Shown: positions 36,661 through 45,634 of the stretch, piece after piece
Layout of the letters: each line of letters opens with the position of its first letter
Position numbering within the stretch: the first letter of the stretch is position 1
From: JAGQPD01 sp020426865
Lineage (GTDB): Bacteria > Planctomycetota > Planctomycetia > Pirellulales > Pirellulaceae
NCBI GenBank assembly: GCA_041399065.1
Contig: JAWKTN010000004.1
Span: 977,997-1,041,996, forward strand
Direction of reading: 5' to 3'
DNA: 64,000 nucleotides
Position numbers and translations under genes: made by a program
The notes under the pieces: model-generated
What the model saw: only the letters and a program-made list of their open reading frames with translations
What the model was told of the DNA's origin: nothing
Databases searched by the model: none

Positions 36661-38633
36661 AGCTGCTCAGCCTCCTCATTGTTAGCGGCAACCATAGATC
36701 TGGTCAGAGACTCGGCAAGCGAAATCTGGCGTTCCGAGATCTCGAGGGGAGACGCGTCGTTTGTTCGATTAAGCAAATCGAGCACTTCGCGACGAACCGC
36801 AACGGTGTCTTCGTAAAGACTCGCGTCTAAGGTATCTGCGTAGTAGCCGAGTATCTTAATGAGCGCCCGCTGGTCTTCCTGGGTCCCCGACTTGGCCCAC
36901 ACGTCGCGTTGTAATTGGACGGCCGCTTCCAGACTCTCGAGCGAAGGCTTGTTCCAGGTGAGATGGAAATAGACCCGGCCCAGATTGGCATGGACACGTG
37001 CAGATTCACGATCGATCTCGGCGCGGCCTTGTTCCGAGATGGGGAGCGTTTGATAGAACGTCACGGCCTTTTCAAGCAGCTCCTTTTGCCGTTGCGACGC
37101 TTGCAGGGCGCCGAACGAACTGTCGAGCAGTTGCAGTTCTCGGAGATAGATGTCGTCGATCGTGTCGCGGGCTAGTTTTAGATTGGTATCGGCGCGCTGG
37201 CGTTGCGATTCCGCGTCGCGACGCAGCTCGAATTCCCGGCCGTAACCCTTCCAGATCGCGATTGTGCTGACTGCGAGAATTGCAGAGCAGGCGACCAGGG
37301 CGAATACAGTCGTCGCCACAATGCCCTGGTGCCGCCTCGCCCATTTCGTCGCACGTCCGACGACTCCCGGCGGCTTGGCATGAATCGGCTCGTCGTCGAG
37401 ATACCGTTGCAGATCCGCCGCCATGTCGGCCGCCGTGGCATAGCGGTCGTCCGGATTTTTCTCCATCGCCTTTCGCACGATCGTGTCGAGTTCCGCAGGC
37501 AGCCGTTTGACTATCGACCGCGGCGCGGGCGGGTCTTCAAAGGCAATCTGTTTGAGCAGTTGTTGGCGATCGTCCCCTGGATAAGCGGGCCGCAACGTGA
37601 GCAGTTCGTAAAGGGTCGCTCCGAGCGAATAAACGTCGCAACGATGATCCACGACCACGCGTTTGGCGAGCGCCTGCTCGGGGCTCATGTAGCGAAGCGT
37701 ACCCAGGAGGTCGCCCGTCATCGTTACGCCGGCGTCCGCTTCGATGCGAGCAAGTCCAAAATCGGTAATGAAGAGATTGCCCGCCTTGTCGATCATGAGA
37801 TTCGCGGGTTTGACGTCTCGGTGCAGAACGCCTTGTGAATGGGCGTGGTCGAGGGCCTCCGCGGCTTGAACGCCCAAGCGGGCAACGTTGCGGTAGAAAG
37901 GTCTGCCGCTTGTCGACTCCTTCGTGGTAATGGCACCTTGTTGCGCGCGAACGGTGTCGTCAGCCTGCGACAGCGCAGCCGATAACGACGAAGAAACCTT
38001 CCTTGCCGAATGGGCCCCGGAGTCACACGGGGCTTCGCCAAAGTCAATTGTAAATTGAGAATGGTCTGTTGGGGTAGATAGATGTTTGGCGTCCGAGATC
38101 TGTCGCAATTCTGCGACAATCTCTGCCAGACTTTGCCCCTCGATCAACTGCATCGCGTAATAGTGAACGCCCCGCTCTTGGCCGATGCCATAGACCGAAA
38201 CGATGTGAGGATGACCTAGCGTAGCCGCCGCCCGCGCCTCATTCTTGAACCGGGCGAGTTGCCGGTCATCCATCATGGCGGCAAACGGCAACAATTTGAG
38301 CGCCACGCGGCGTCCGAGCGTAATCTGTTCGGCTTCGTAAACGACCCCCATGCCGCCGCGACCAAGCTCGCGCATGATGCGGTAGTCGCCTATCTCGCCG
38401 ACTTGTTGGGTGGACCGACCGCTCGCAGCGTCGACATGGCCGAGTTGCATCAGCGCCTGAATTCCCGGCACGGCTTTTCTTATGCGGTCGGCAAGGGCAG
38501 GCGCTTGGGCGCAATACGACTGAATGTCAACCGGTTCACCGGCTTGGAAACGGTCGCTGATCTCATTGAGCATTTGCTCAAACGTCGAATCGTCAGCGCC
38601 GATGAACTCTCTGGTCTGGTCTTGATAAGCCAT
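36519..38633 (-). CDS. Ser/Thr protein kinase with membrane segment (N-terminal part of a frameshifted kinase-TPR gene)
   Basis: The kinase domain runs from about residue 84 to 400: GRGGMGVVYEA, Lys113, HRDVKPANLM (Asp273), DFG (291-293) and GTLRYMSPEQA. An insert of about 65 residues rich in Ser and Thr lies between about 180 and 245, before the catalytic loop. A membrane segment follows near 440-462, then a coiled region and the first TPR-like helices. The coding sense is lost near 36630 and the final 25 or so residues look random, because the real continuation is in the next frame. It follows an ECF sigma gene by 12 bases, the same arrangement as at 24.7-29.1 kb. Confidence 0.85.
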   Translation of the reverse strand: MAYQDQTREFIGADDSTFEQMLNEISDRFQAGEPVDIQSYCAQAPALADRIRKAVPGIQALMQLGHVDAASGRSTQQVGEIGDYRIMRELGRGGMGVVYEAEQITLGRRVALKLLPFAAMMDDRQLARFKNEARAAATLGHPHIVSVYGIGQERGVHYYAMQLIEGQSLAEIVAELRQISDAKHLSTPTDHSQFTIDFGEAPCDSGAHSARKVSSSLSAALSQADDTVRAQQGAITTKESTSGRPFYRNVARLGVQAAEALDHAHSQGVLHRDVKPANLMIDKAGNLFITDFGLARIEADAGVTMTGDLLGTLRYMSPEQALAKRVVVDHRCDVYSLGATLYELLTLRPAYPGDDRQQLLKQIAFEDPPAPRSIVKRLPAELDTIVRKAMEKNPDDRYATAADMAADLQRYLDDEPIHAKPPGVVGRATKWARRHQGIVATTVFALVACSAILAVSTIAIWKGYGREFELRRDAESQRQRADTNLKLARDTIDDIYLRELQLLDSSFGALQASQRQKELLEKAVTFYQTLPISEQGRAEIDRESARVHANLGRVYFHLTWNKPSLESLEAAVQLQRDVWAKSGTQEDQRALIKILGYYADTLDASLYEDTVAVRREVLDLLNRTNDASPLEISERQISLAESLTRSMVAANNEEAEQLCDSVIQCLQDATEVGAMTRHGISWREPTWSSRRQSEKFDQGTLNAS

Positions 38634-38645
38634 GACATACGCCTG

Positions 38646-39275
38646 CTACTCGGTGTTTCGTCCCAACACTGCGCTGACTCGTTCGATGGCGCGGGCGTGA
38701 CGGCGCCAGACGGTTCGTTCGGTAATCCCCAACACTTCGGCGACTTCACCGGCGGGAAGCTCTTCTAGGTACCTGAGTACCAGAATTTCACGATCGCCGG
38801 GTTCCAACTTCGCCAGTGCTTCGTTCGCTCGGGCCAGCAGCTCGGCCCTCTGCATCAGGCGACTGGGACTCGTCCCGTCATCCAACAACCTTTGCGCCAG
38901 GTCCATCCGGGATTCGTCAGGTAAATGAGCATTTAACATGGGCGTCTCGAAGCACACGCTTCGCCTTTCGGCTTTCAGGTGTCGGCGGTGCAGGTCGACC
39001 AAGCGATTCAACGCAATCACGCGTAGCCAGGGATAGAACGACACCGGCCGTTTGGCAGCATAGTTCGGTAGTCCCTTGGTGGCGGTAATCAGCGCCTCCT
39101 GCACCACATCTGACGGGTCGACCCGCGCGGCGAGGCGCCGGTCCAGTCTTATTTCCACCATCCGCCGTAGCTTGGAACGGTGCATCGTTAGCAATTCCGC
39201 CACGGCCGATTCGTCGTCTTGGGACGCCCGCCGAAGCAGTTCCTCGGTTCTCGGATTAGTTTTTGCGGGCTCCAT
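38646..39275 (-). CDS. ECF-type RNA polymerase sigma factor
   Basis: The protein has sigma region 2 (LLTMHRSKLRRMVEIRLDRRLAARVDPSDVVQEA, YPWLRVIALNRLVDLHRRH) and region 4 (LEPGDREILVLRYLEELPAGEVAEVLGITERTVWRRHARAIERV). It is of the planctomycete group whose signature is RVDPSDVVQEA, distinct from the X6-type factor at 28.5 kb. The ATG at 39275 was chosen; a GTG at 39287 is the alternative. It lies directly before the kinase gene, so the kinase probably controls it. Confidence 0.92.
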   Translation of the reverse strand: MEPAKTNPRTEELLRRASQDDESAVAELLTMHRSKLRRMVEIRLDRRLAARVDPSDVVQEALITATKGLPNYAAKRPVSFYPWLRVIALNRLVDLHRRHLKAERRSVCFETPMLNAHLPDESRMDLAQRLLDDGTSPSRLMQRAELLARANEALAKLEPGDREILVLRYLEELPAGEVAEVLGITERTVWRRHARAIERVSAVLGRNTE

Positions 39276-39538
39276 ACGTATTGTCACGCAGAAAAAGAGT
39301 GGACCCTGACGGACGAATTTCAGAAAAACTTCCCTGGCGACACAATCAGCAGAGTAAGAGCAGCAAGAAGCTAGTTTAGTCGGAAACGCATCGTTGCGGC
39401 CACGGTCCCCGGTGGTTTCCAGGTCATTGCGGGCTGGTCCTATCGCGGGCAGTGAACGAAGAGCGGAGTTGCTCGCCGGCGTTCTTTGAGTTACATTTTA
39501 TCGGGACTTATGAATTTCTCCCGATGTTTTGAAACTCG

Positions 39539-40141
39539 ATGCCAACCACCAAACGAGACCAGATCCTGCGAATGCTGAAATAGACTCGCGTCCTCCGACC
39601 TCAGGACGTGGAGGCTATTGGGATCTCACGTACGTATCTCAACAAACTCCACGCTGAAGGGGTTCTCGACCGGCCGAGCCGCGGGCTATACGTCCTCCCG
39701 GACGACGAACCGAGTGAACAACGCTCACTAGTCGAGGCCTGTCGCCGCGTCCCACGCGGAGTCGTCTGTCTGCTCTCAGCTCTGCAATTTCACGAGCTGA
39801 CGACACAAGCGCCCTTCGATATCTGGATGGCGATTGACGAACGGGCGCACCTGCCGCGAGTTGATTATCCGCCACTGCGGATCGTACGCTTTTCCGGGGC
39901 CGCCCTGACGTCCGGGGTACAAGAACACGTCACTGAAGGCGTGACCGTTCACGTCTATGCGCCTGCCAAGACCGTGGCCGACTGCTTCAAGTATCGCAAC
40001 AAGATCGGCATCGACGTGGCCATCGAGGCCCTGCGCGATTGCCTGAAGCAACGGAAGGCGACTGCCGACGAACTTTGGCAGGCCGCCAAAGTCTGCCGGA
40101 TGACGAACGTCATGCGTCCCTATCTGGAGGCGATGGCATGA
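39539..40141 (+). pseudogene. abiEi: AbiEi-type antitoxin with an early nonsense codon
   Basis: Type IV antitoxins of the AbiEi family are winged-helix proteins that repress their operon and counter the AbiEii nucleotidyltransferase. From the ATG at 39539 the frame reads PTTKRDQILRMLK, then TAG at 39581-39583, then TRVLRPQDVEAIGISRTYLNKL and the rest of a normal AbiEi ending at 40141. The family usually has a Gln or similar residue at this place, so a CAG to TAG change is likely. A GTG at 39608 could restart translation but would remove the first helices of the winged helix. The stop overlaps the next start (ATGA). Confidence 0.8.
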
Positions 40142-40536
40142 CGAGCCGGCAACCACGCAACATGGCGGCATCGGTCCGCCAGCGACTGATGAACCTCTCA
40201 CGCGACCGCGGCGAGGAATTTCAACTGGTCCTGACGCGGTACGGACTGGAGCGTCTGCTCTACCGGCTCGCGCACTCGCCCCATGCCGAGCAATTCGTCC
40301 TCAAAGGCGCAGCGCTGTTTCAAATATGGACCGGGCAGCCGCATCGCTCCACCCGCGATTTGGACCTGCTCGGACAAGGCGAACCTTCCACGCCGGGACC
40401 GCAAGTCGTGGCCTATCCAACGCTGCTCGACTTCCCGGCGCCTCAGCTGAATGCCTATCCGCGTGAGACAGTTGTCGCGGAGAAGTTCCAGGCGATGGTT
40501 CAGTTAGGCCGAACTTTTCCCGGCAGGCAATCGTGA
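40138..40536 (+). pseudogene. abiEii: AbiEii-type nucleotidyltransferase toxin, deleted and truncated
   Basis: The frame begins with ATG overlapping the AbiEi stop, as in intact abiE operons. It has the nucleotidyltransferase start FVLKGAALFQIW and RSTRDLDLLG, then jumps directly to VAYPTLLDFPAPQLNAYPRETVVAEKFQAMVQL. Family members have roughly 70 more residues between these two blocks, including further metal-site residues, so an internal deletion is likely. The C-terminal half is lost where the inverted repeat of an IS begins at about 40504. The last ten residues come from IS sequence. The toxin cannot be active. Confidence 0.8.
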
Positions 40537-42589
40537 TTTCGTGAAACAGTCACGGGACAAAGGCAGTTTTTGTGCGTTTGGGAATTTCGGGGTTCTGGCT
40601 ACGGCAGGATGGGCACGTCCAGTAGTTCGAAGACGCGCCGGTGCAGGGGTGTCGGTTCCGTGATACGCGTGAATTCCAGGTTCGCCTGCGATGCCCAGTT
40701 TACTCGGCTTCGACAGAGCGTGCCGAGGTCCTTGAGCAGACATTGAAAGCTCTGGACAGGCAGTCCGTCCGCCGTGTGAAGCGTTGCCTCCTTCTCCCTC
40801 GCGGCGTCAGATCGTGGTGCCTTCGCAACGATGGAGGGCCTAGTTGCTTCGGCGGCAGCACGCTGATGATCGTCAAACAACAATTCTGCCAGCGCATTTC
40901 GCATATGCCATTCGACATAGTACGCCAACATGCAGAGGAAGACGTGCGATTTGATGCGTGCGTCCTTCCAGTGATAAATTGGCCGCACATGTAGAGCCAT
41001 CGTTTTCAATGACCGAAATGCCCATTCAACCTGAGACAGATCCTTGTACGCTGCCACTGTTTGCTGTGCCGATAACGCGTCTTGCTCGACGCTGGTTCGC
41101 ACAACATACAGGCCGTCCAAGGCGGCTTCCTGTGCGATTTGCTCCTCCAAACGTTCGTACGCAAAGGCATCCTCCTCGATCTTTAGAAGAAAGTGCTTTT
41201 GCATCTTCGTATTTTTCAATTCGCGGCCCACACGCAAGCCGATCTGGTCCTTTCCACGGAGTGGGTTCTTCTCGCGTGACACCGCTGCCGCAATTGCCTT
41301 CAACTTCTTCTCAGCGACATCCAGCAATTCCCGCCGCTTTCTCGCACGTTCATCGGCCAACAATGGATTGCGGCATACAATCAGCCGTTCACCGGGATAA
41401 TCATCCGAAGTGACTTCCGCCAGGTCGCGTTCGTCGAATAGTGAGGGCTGAATCGTCTCCTGTTGAACCAATCTCTTGATGCTGTCATTCCGCAAAGCAG
41501 TAATCCAATCCAGTCCAGTCCTTCCACGCCGCGCAGATCCTCGTCGCTTCGTTTACTCGTGATCATCCCACGGTCTCCCACTAGTACCACACGCGATAGG
41601 CCGAAACGCTTCCGGATGCGTTTGACTTGCGACGTAAACGTGACTGGGTCCGAAGTGTTGCCGGAAAATACCTCGATCGCGATCGGGCAACCCTGCGGGT
41701 CACATAAGAGGCCGTAAACAATTTGTGGTAGCGCCTTCTTGCCATCGCGGCTGTAACCTTGCTTAATCAGCGGTGATTGTCGACCGGTGTAGTAACTGGA
41801 GCTAACGTCATACAGCACTAACGTCCCATTGGAAAGGTGCTTTTTGGCCAACTTTTTCTCGATGCGGTTCTGTCGTTTCAGCAACCAGTCCAGAGCCTTG
41901 TACAATTCTGGCTTCTCCACGTCGGTCCGTCGCAATTCCTCCGCCAAAGCGTGTTTCGCAGTCTCTGGTCTCAGAGTCACCAAATTCGCCAGTTTGGAAC
42001 CAGGGGAGATCAATCGCGACACAATCATGGCATTTACCAGGCGGGCTTCACGGCAGGGCTTGGATGTAACGATCGTATCCAACCCACATCGACGCAGTGC
42101 GCCCAACACGGCCGATACATGCCCGTGCGGCAGAGAGCGGATAATCCGCAGGTCATCTCCTGTGGCAGGTAACGGTTCGCCGGCAAGTCGCTTGCGCATC
42201 ACGTCGATCAGGTCATCCGGCAAGTCGGAGAGATTCCCGAGTGTCAAATGCTTGACTTTCCCATCTTCTCGGTAGGTGTGACGCAGCAGATGCGTGACAT
42301 AGGTCTTGCCTTTGTACGATTTGGTAATGGTCGCGATGTGCACGGCACGTTTGTCATGGTTACTCATGCCCCCTGTTTAGCGACTCATGGCATTTGGCGC
42401 ACCCCCCCTGCCTGGTGGTTTTGGTGGCTACTTTCGACTACACAGACCATCGCTCATCGTCGCATCACACGGATTTCGGGAATTCTATTTTCTGGCTACA
42501 AGTGGAACTTTGCACACGCGGAAAGCCGCCGAAACTCCCGAGAAACTGTGGATGACTCGCTCTCCCGCCCGGGAAAAGTTCGGGCTAAT
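40504..42589 (-). mobile_element. IS1634-like insertion sequence with inverted ends
   Basis: The element is bounded by near-matching inverted repeats: TTAGGCCGAACTTTTCCC from 40504 and, on the other strand, TTAGCCCGAACTTTTCCC ending at 42588. It carries one transposase gene, now split. The left end sits inside abiEii, while sequence past the right end is the tail of a different gene, so the original target was later rearranged. No clear target-site duplication is visible. Confidence 0.75.
40599..42367 (-). pseudogene. IS1634-family transposase, split by a five-base tandem duplication
   Basis: The N-terminal frame (41381-42367) includes LVLYDVSSSYYTGR, GYSRDGKKALPQIVYGLL and VVLVGDRGMITSKR, motifs of the IS1634/IS4 DDE transposases. 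It goes out of sense after GLDWI. The C-terminal frame (40599-41495) resumes with NDSIKRL and includes QVEWAFRSLKTMALHVRPIYHW with the late acidic residue. The break lies at 41502-41511, where AATCC occurs twice in tandem on the plus strand. Removing one copy joins the frames in the expected reading. Transposition from this copy is unlikely. Confidence 0.85.
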
Positions 42590-42594
42590 GGAGA

Positions 42595-43347
42595 TCATCG
42601 GTACATTTCTCGAAGTTGCCCAAGCAGTTCTTCCTTGGTTGCGCCCCTTATCCCAAGGGCCTTTAAGTCGATCGGTTCCGCTTGTATGGTCTCGACGAAC
42701 TGCTCCATGTCCTGACCAATCTTTGTCGGAATCGCAGTTTGGTAATCTGGGTCCACGACAGTCAGCAGCCTGAAGACATCATTCTTGTGCTTCTTGATAT
42801 GGCGATCATCGACTTGGCCACCCGCCGCCTTGCGTTCTCGGAGATCGAGCCAGGCGCGTGCCTTCAATGGAATCAGGTGTTCAGACCTGGCAAAAGCGAT
42901 CTTGTTGCTGACGGTCCGAGCTTGTTGAATCCATGCGGAGTATTCGCCGTCCATCAAAATAGCTGACAAGCTCGAGATATCCTCCGAGGCAGGGATGGGC
43001 ACCGGATGGCCATCTCCCAAGTAGTTCACATCACCGGGCAACGCTGAAAACAGTTCGAGCATGAAGGGATAGCCATCGCTGGTTGGATCAGTGAATCGGT
43101 AGTACTGCGGGCGGCCATCAGCTTGTTGCCGAGTCTGATAACCGCCGGCTCGAACAAACTCCCAGAAATGAGAGACAAATTCGTCGCGGCGCTGCTCCAG
43201 GAACAATACGATGTCGAGGTCTTTGGTTGCCCGAAAATTCTGCCCGACAAGCTGCATGGCGAGATCACACGCGGTGCCGCCGATCAGCACATAGTTGTCT
43301 GTGTAGGATTCAAAGTGGTCAGCAAACTTGTCAAGTCCTTCTACCAT
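42595..43347 (-). CDS. AbiEii/AbiGii-like nucleotidyltransferase
   Basis: The 250-residue protein has a nucleotidyltransferase core near the N-terminus: YVLIGGTACDLAMQL then FRATKDLDIVLFLE, with the metal-binding Asp pair in KDLDIV. ARAWLDLRERKA is a middle block common in AbiEii-like toxins. The start overlaps the end of the preceding winged-helix gene by a few bases, the same layout as AbiEi-AbiEii operons. It is intact, unlike the abiE pair just to the left. The gene ends six bases from the IS right end, so that end of the operon may have been trimmed. Confidence 0.75.
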   Translation of the reverse strand: MVEGLDKFADHFESYTDNYVLIGGTACDLAMQLVGQNFRATKDLDIVLFLEQRRDEFVSHFWEFVRAGGYQTRQQADGRPQYYRFTDPTSDGYPFMLELFSALPGDVNYLGDGHPVPIPASEDISSLSAILMDGEYSAWIQQARTVSNKIAFARSEHLIPLKARAWLDLRERKAAGGQVDDRHIKKHKNDVFRLLTVVDPDYQTAIPTKIGQDMEQFVETIQAEPIDLKALGIRGATKEELLGQLREMYR

Positions 43348-44327
43348 GTCATTCCTTTCAGTAAATCATCCAGCGCTGCTTCAACGCGTTCGTCTCGGAT
43401 GTCTTGCATGGACAAATAAAGTGACAGTGGATCTACACTGGCATCCTGGGAAAGTGGACAAGGGTCGTAGCGCCAAAGCTCAACGGTGATCGAGCGCTCC
43501 GACTCATCGTCGGGTACAGAGAACCTGGCAAGCTCTGCTCGACACTCTTTCTCGACGCTTGGGCCTATGGCAATTGTCTGGATCGCACCCTTCGAAATGT
43601 CTGTGCGATTGGCCAGCGCGGTCTGTCCGGCTACACGAGACCGCTCGGGAATGGGAAAGTCGTGGAAGACTCGCAGTCTCTTACGCACGGGTGTACGCCA
43701 GAACTTCGTGCCGAACTCCCAAGTCTCTTTAGGAGTCCGTGTGAGCTGTAGCTCGCGAGAGCGACCATCTTTCTCGATGGTGACCAAGTCAAGCGCCTCC
43801 AACTCACTGAAAGAACGGCTTATGGACATCTTCGAACAATCCAACCATTGCGCCATGCGTTGCATTGGAATCGGAAGGTCATGCTTGTGATAGATCGCAA
43901 ACAGAATGGTGGCTTGAGCAAGCGGGCTCAAATTGTCCGTAGGAATCTTGGCTTGTCGAAAGTACTCCCGCAATTCCATTCCGAACGTGGGAAGGTACAG
44001 CTGATTTCCCGGTACGATGAACGCAACCTTTTGTTCGATCAGCCTTTTCCGCTGGTATGCGTCAATCTGATCGCGAACATAGACGAGGTCGCCATCGAAT
44101 TTCCCCTGTAGAACGTCAAATTGTTTCCGTATGCTGGCTGGCGAGTTCTGCTGTTCGCTTGCATGCACGACCAGAACCGGGCGTTCGAGAATCTGCGTTG
44201 TAGCGAAGTCAAATTCTTGGCGAAGGAAGAGCGGTAGCTTGCGCTTATCGGGCCAGTCGCGCAGGTGTACGCAGAGGCCCAACGTCTCGTTAAGATAAGC
44301 TTCTGTCTGTTTCCAGGTGGTTTTCAT
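43341..44327 (-). CDS. Winged-helix antitoxin-like regulator of the nucleotidyltransferase operon
   Basis: The 328-residue protein has an N-terminal part of unknown family (FATTQILERPVLVVHA), a central winged HTH of MarR type (LAQATILFAIYHKHDLPIPMQRMAQWLDCSKMSISRSFSELEALDLV) and a C-terminal part containing RRTP-like KFWRTPVRKRLRVFHDFP and QTALANRTDISKG. The gene order and overlap with a nucleotidyltransferase suggest an AbiEi-like antitoxin role. The start ATG at 44327 follows AAGAGAG by four bases; the frame is open upstream to 44423 but without similarity. Confidence 0.7.
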   Translation of the reverse strand: MKTTWKQTEAYLNETLGLCVHLRDWPDKRKLPLFLRQEFDFATTQILERPVLVVHASEQQNSPASIRKQFDVLQGKFDGDLVYVRDQIDAYQRKRLIEQKVAFIVPGNQLYLPTFGMELREYFRQAKIPTDNLSPLAQATILFAIYHKHDLPIPMQRMAQWLDCSKMSISRSFSELEALDLVTIEKDGRSRELQLTRTPKETWEFGTKFWRTPVRKRLRVFHDFPIPERSRVAGQTALANRTDISKGAIQTIAIGPSVEKECRAELARFSVPDDESERSITVELWRYDPCPLSQDASVDPLSLYLSMQDIRDERVEAALDDLLKGMTW

Positions 44328-44339
44328 GCGGCTCTCTTC

Positions 44340-44377
44340 GTAACACTCTAAATGCACTGTACCATACAAAGAGTTAC
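44340..44377. promoter_or_regulatory. Imperfect inverted repeat upstream of the winged-helix gene
   Basis: GTAACACTCT at 44340-44349 is an imperfect inverse of AGAGTTAC at 44370-44377. The pair lies just before the start of the winged-helix gene, where an autoregulatory operator would be expected. Antitoxins of the AbiEi kind are known to bind inverted repeats in their promoters. The match here is short, so this is tentative. Confidence 0.3.
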
Positions 44378-44569
44378 AATGCAAGTTGAGCGTTACGATT
44401 CCTGCAATTTCCCACGAAAACATGGAAAAATGCTGGTTCGTTCCCAGGAAGTGCGCTCACCTGGACTCGCAGATCTCAGTTTCGACTCGACTTCTCCAGG
44501 ACGTGGCGTCATTAAAACTGCCAAAGCCATTGGACGATCAGGTCGTGTGATGCGCAGCTAGGAATCTGT

Positions 44570-44788
44570 ATGGAGATGGTGTCGAGTATTGGCTGGCGGC
44601 TGGTTGACGTATTTCAAGACCCGGGATCGTCGAGCGAAAATCTTGCACGACCGGAAATGCAACGACTGATGGCCTGCGCTGAGCTCGGCCAGTTCGAGCA
44701 TCTGGTGGTCTATGCTGTCGATCGATTGACTCGGCGCTTATTCGACTTTGCACGGTTGATCGAGGTAAGTGCTATGGGCGGATGTTGA
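44570..44788 (+). pseudogene. Serine recombinase (resolvase) N-terminal fragment
   Basis: The frame reads VDVFQDPGSSSENLARPEMQ, then RLMACAELGQFEHLVVYAVD and RLTRRLFDFARLIEV. This is the middle of a resolvase catalytic domain (DxxxSGxxxxRP then VVxxxDRLxR). The catalytic serine segment at the N-terminus and all downstream domains are missing. A decayed fragment is therefore likely. Confidence 0.7.
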
Positions 44789-45194
44789 AACGAGGCTGAC
44801 GCTTCGCAATTAGATCCGATTCGTAGGCTCTCCGTGCAGACTGCTTTCTTGCATCGGAGTCCTCGGCAAACGAATGTAATTCCACGGTGACGTTGTGAAT
44901 TCCATTGTCCCAAAAGTAATGTGCAAGAGCTTTGCGATCGGAGTGATCAAGGTGTTTTCCAACACGCAGTCGAAGATTTGCAGCCTCGCCAACGTATAGG
45001 TATCCGCTTTTGTCCCTAAAGATGTAGACGCCGGGATTCCTAGGTATGAGGTCGATATTGGACGCAAGTTCTTCTGCAGAAAAACTGACGACTTGTCTTT
45101 GCCAGTTGGCGATTCGCTTAACAATTTCGGGTTGGAGACGCCTAGCTTTTCGCAGTGGTACCGGCGGAGCGAAGTCGCGCGTTTTGGCCGGATA
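44772..45194 (-). pseudogene. GIY-YIG nuclease-domain protein lacking a start codon
   Basis: A minus frame, missed by start-based ORF calling, is open from 45194 to a stop at 44772-44774. It reads RDFAPPVPLRKARRLQPEI at the front, then NPGVYIFRDKSGYLYVGEA, NLRLRVGKHLDHSDRKALAH and RRAYESDLIAKRQPRFNIRP at the end. These are the GIY-YIG core (GVY and YVG), the following Arg, and the C-terminal Asn-rich end. No ATG, GTG or TTG occurs in frame and a stop precedes it. Either the start has been lost, or a non-standard start is used. It is a different subfamily from the GIY-YIG protein at 50.7 kb. Confidence 0.7.
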
Positions 45195-45634
45195 TTAGAC
45201 GCGCGTTTGACGGATTGTGCGTCGTTTAGTTGTGCGATGTCGTAGCAGTGCCCAGCTCGGCGCGAGTGTTTTTCGCGGTGGCTGGGTGTCGTCGAGTTGT
45301 TGCCGTTTGTGAAAGCTTTTAGCCGGTTGTGTGCGAGGCGTCTGATGAAAGAACGGGTAAGTTAGGTCACCGTCGCGAAAAGGCGAGTGCGTTCGCGGTT
45401 GTACAGCGTTCGGTCGGTGGTGGTGTCGGATCGCGATCTTGCTTGGCCGCGTGTCCGAGGTACGAATCACCGAGAGCGAAGTGTAGCGGTTGGAACGGCT
45501 GCCATCTCACGACCGCTTCACAGGAGAAGAGAGCCACCAACGACGCGGCGTTGAACGAGAAGACGCCGGCATTTCGTCGTCTATAACTTCCTTCGAGCGA
45601 AGGGTGAGCTGGGTCCCAAATTACCAGTCTAAGA
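45195..45634. other. Stretch without recognisable gene
   Basis: Several short frames are open on both strands (for example minus 45367-45648), but none shows a family pattern. The stretch separates the GIY-YIG remnant from the IS21 genes and may include the left end of the IS21 element. I could not define its terminal repeat. Confidence 0.35.

Noticed and set aside
44810..45124. Minus-strand frame of 104 codons
   Set aside because: It is the neighbouring-frame shadow of the GIY-YIG frame at 44772-45194, which carries the family motifs.
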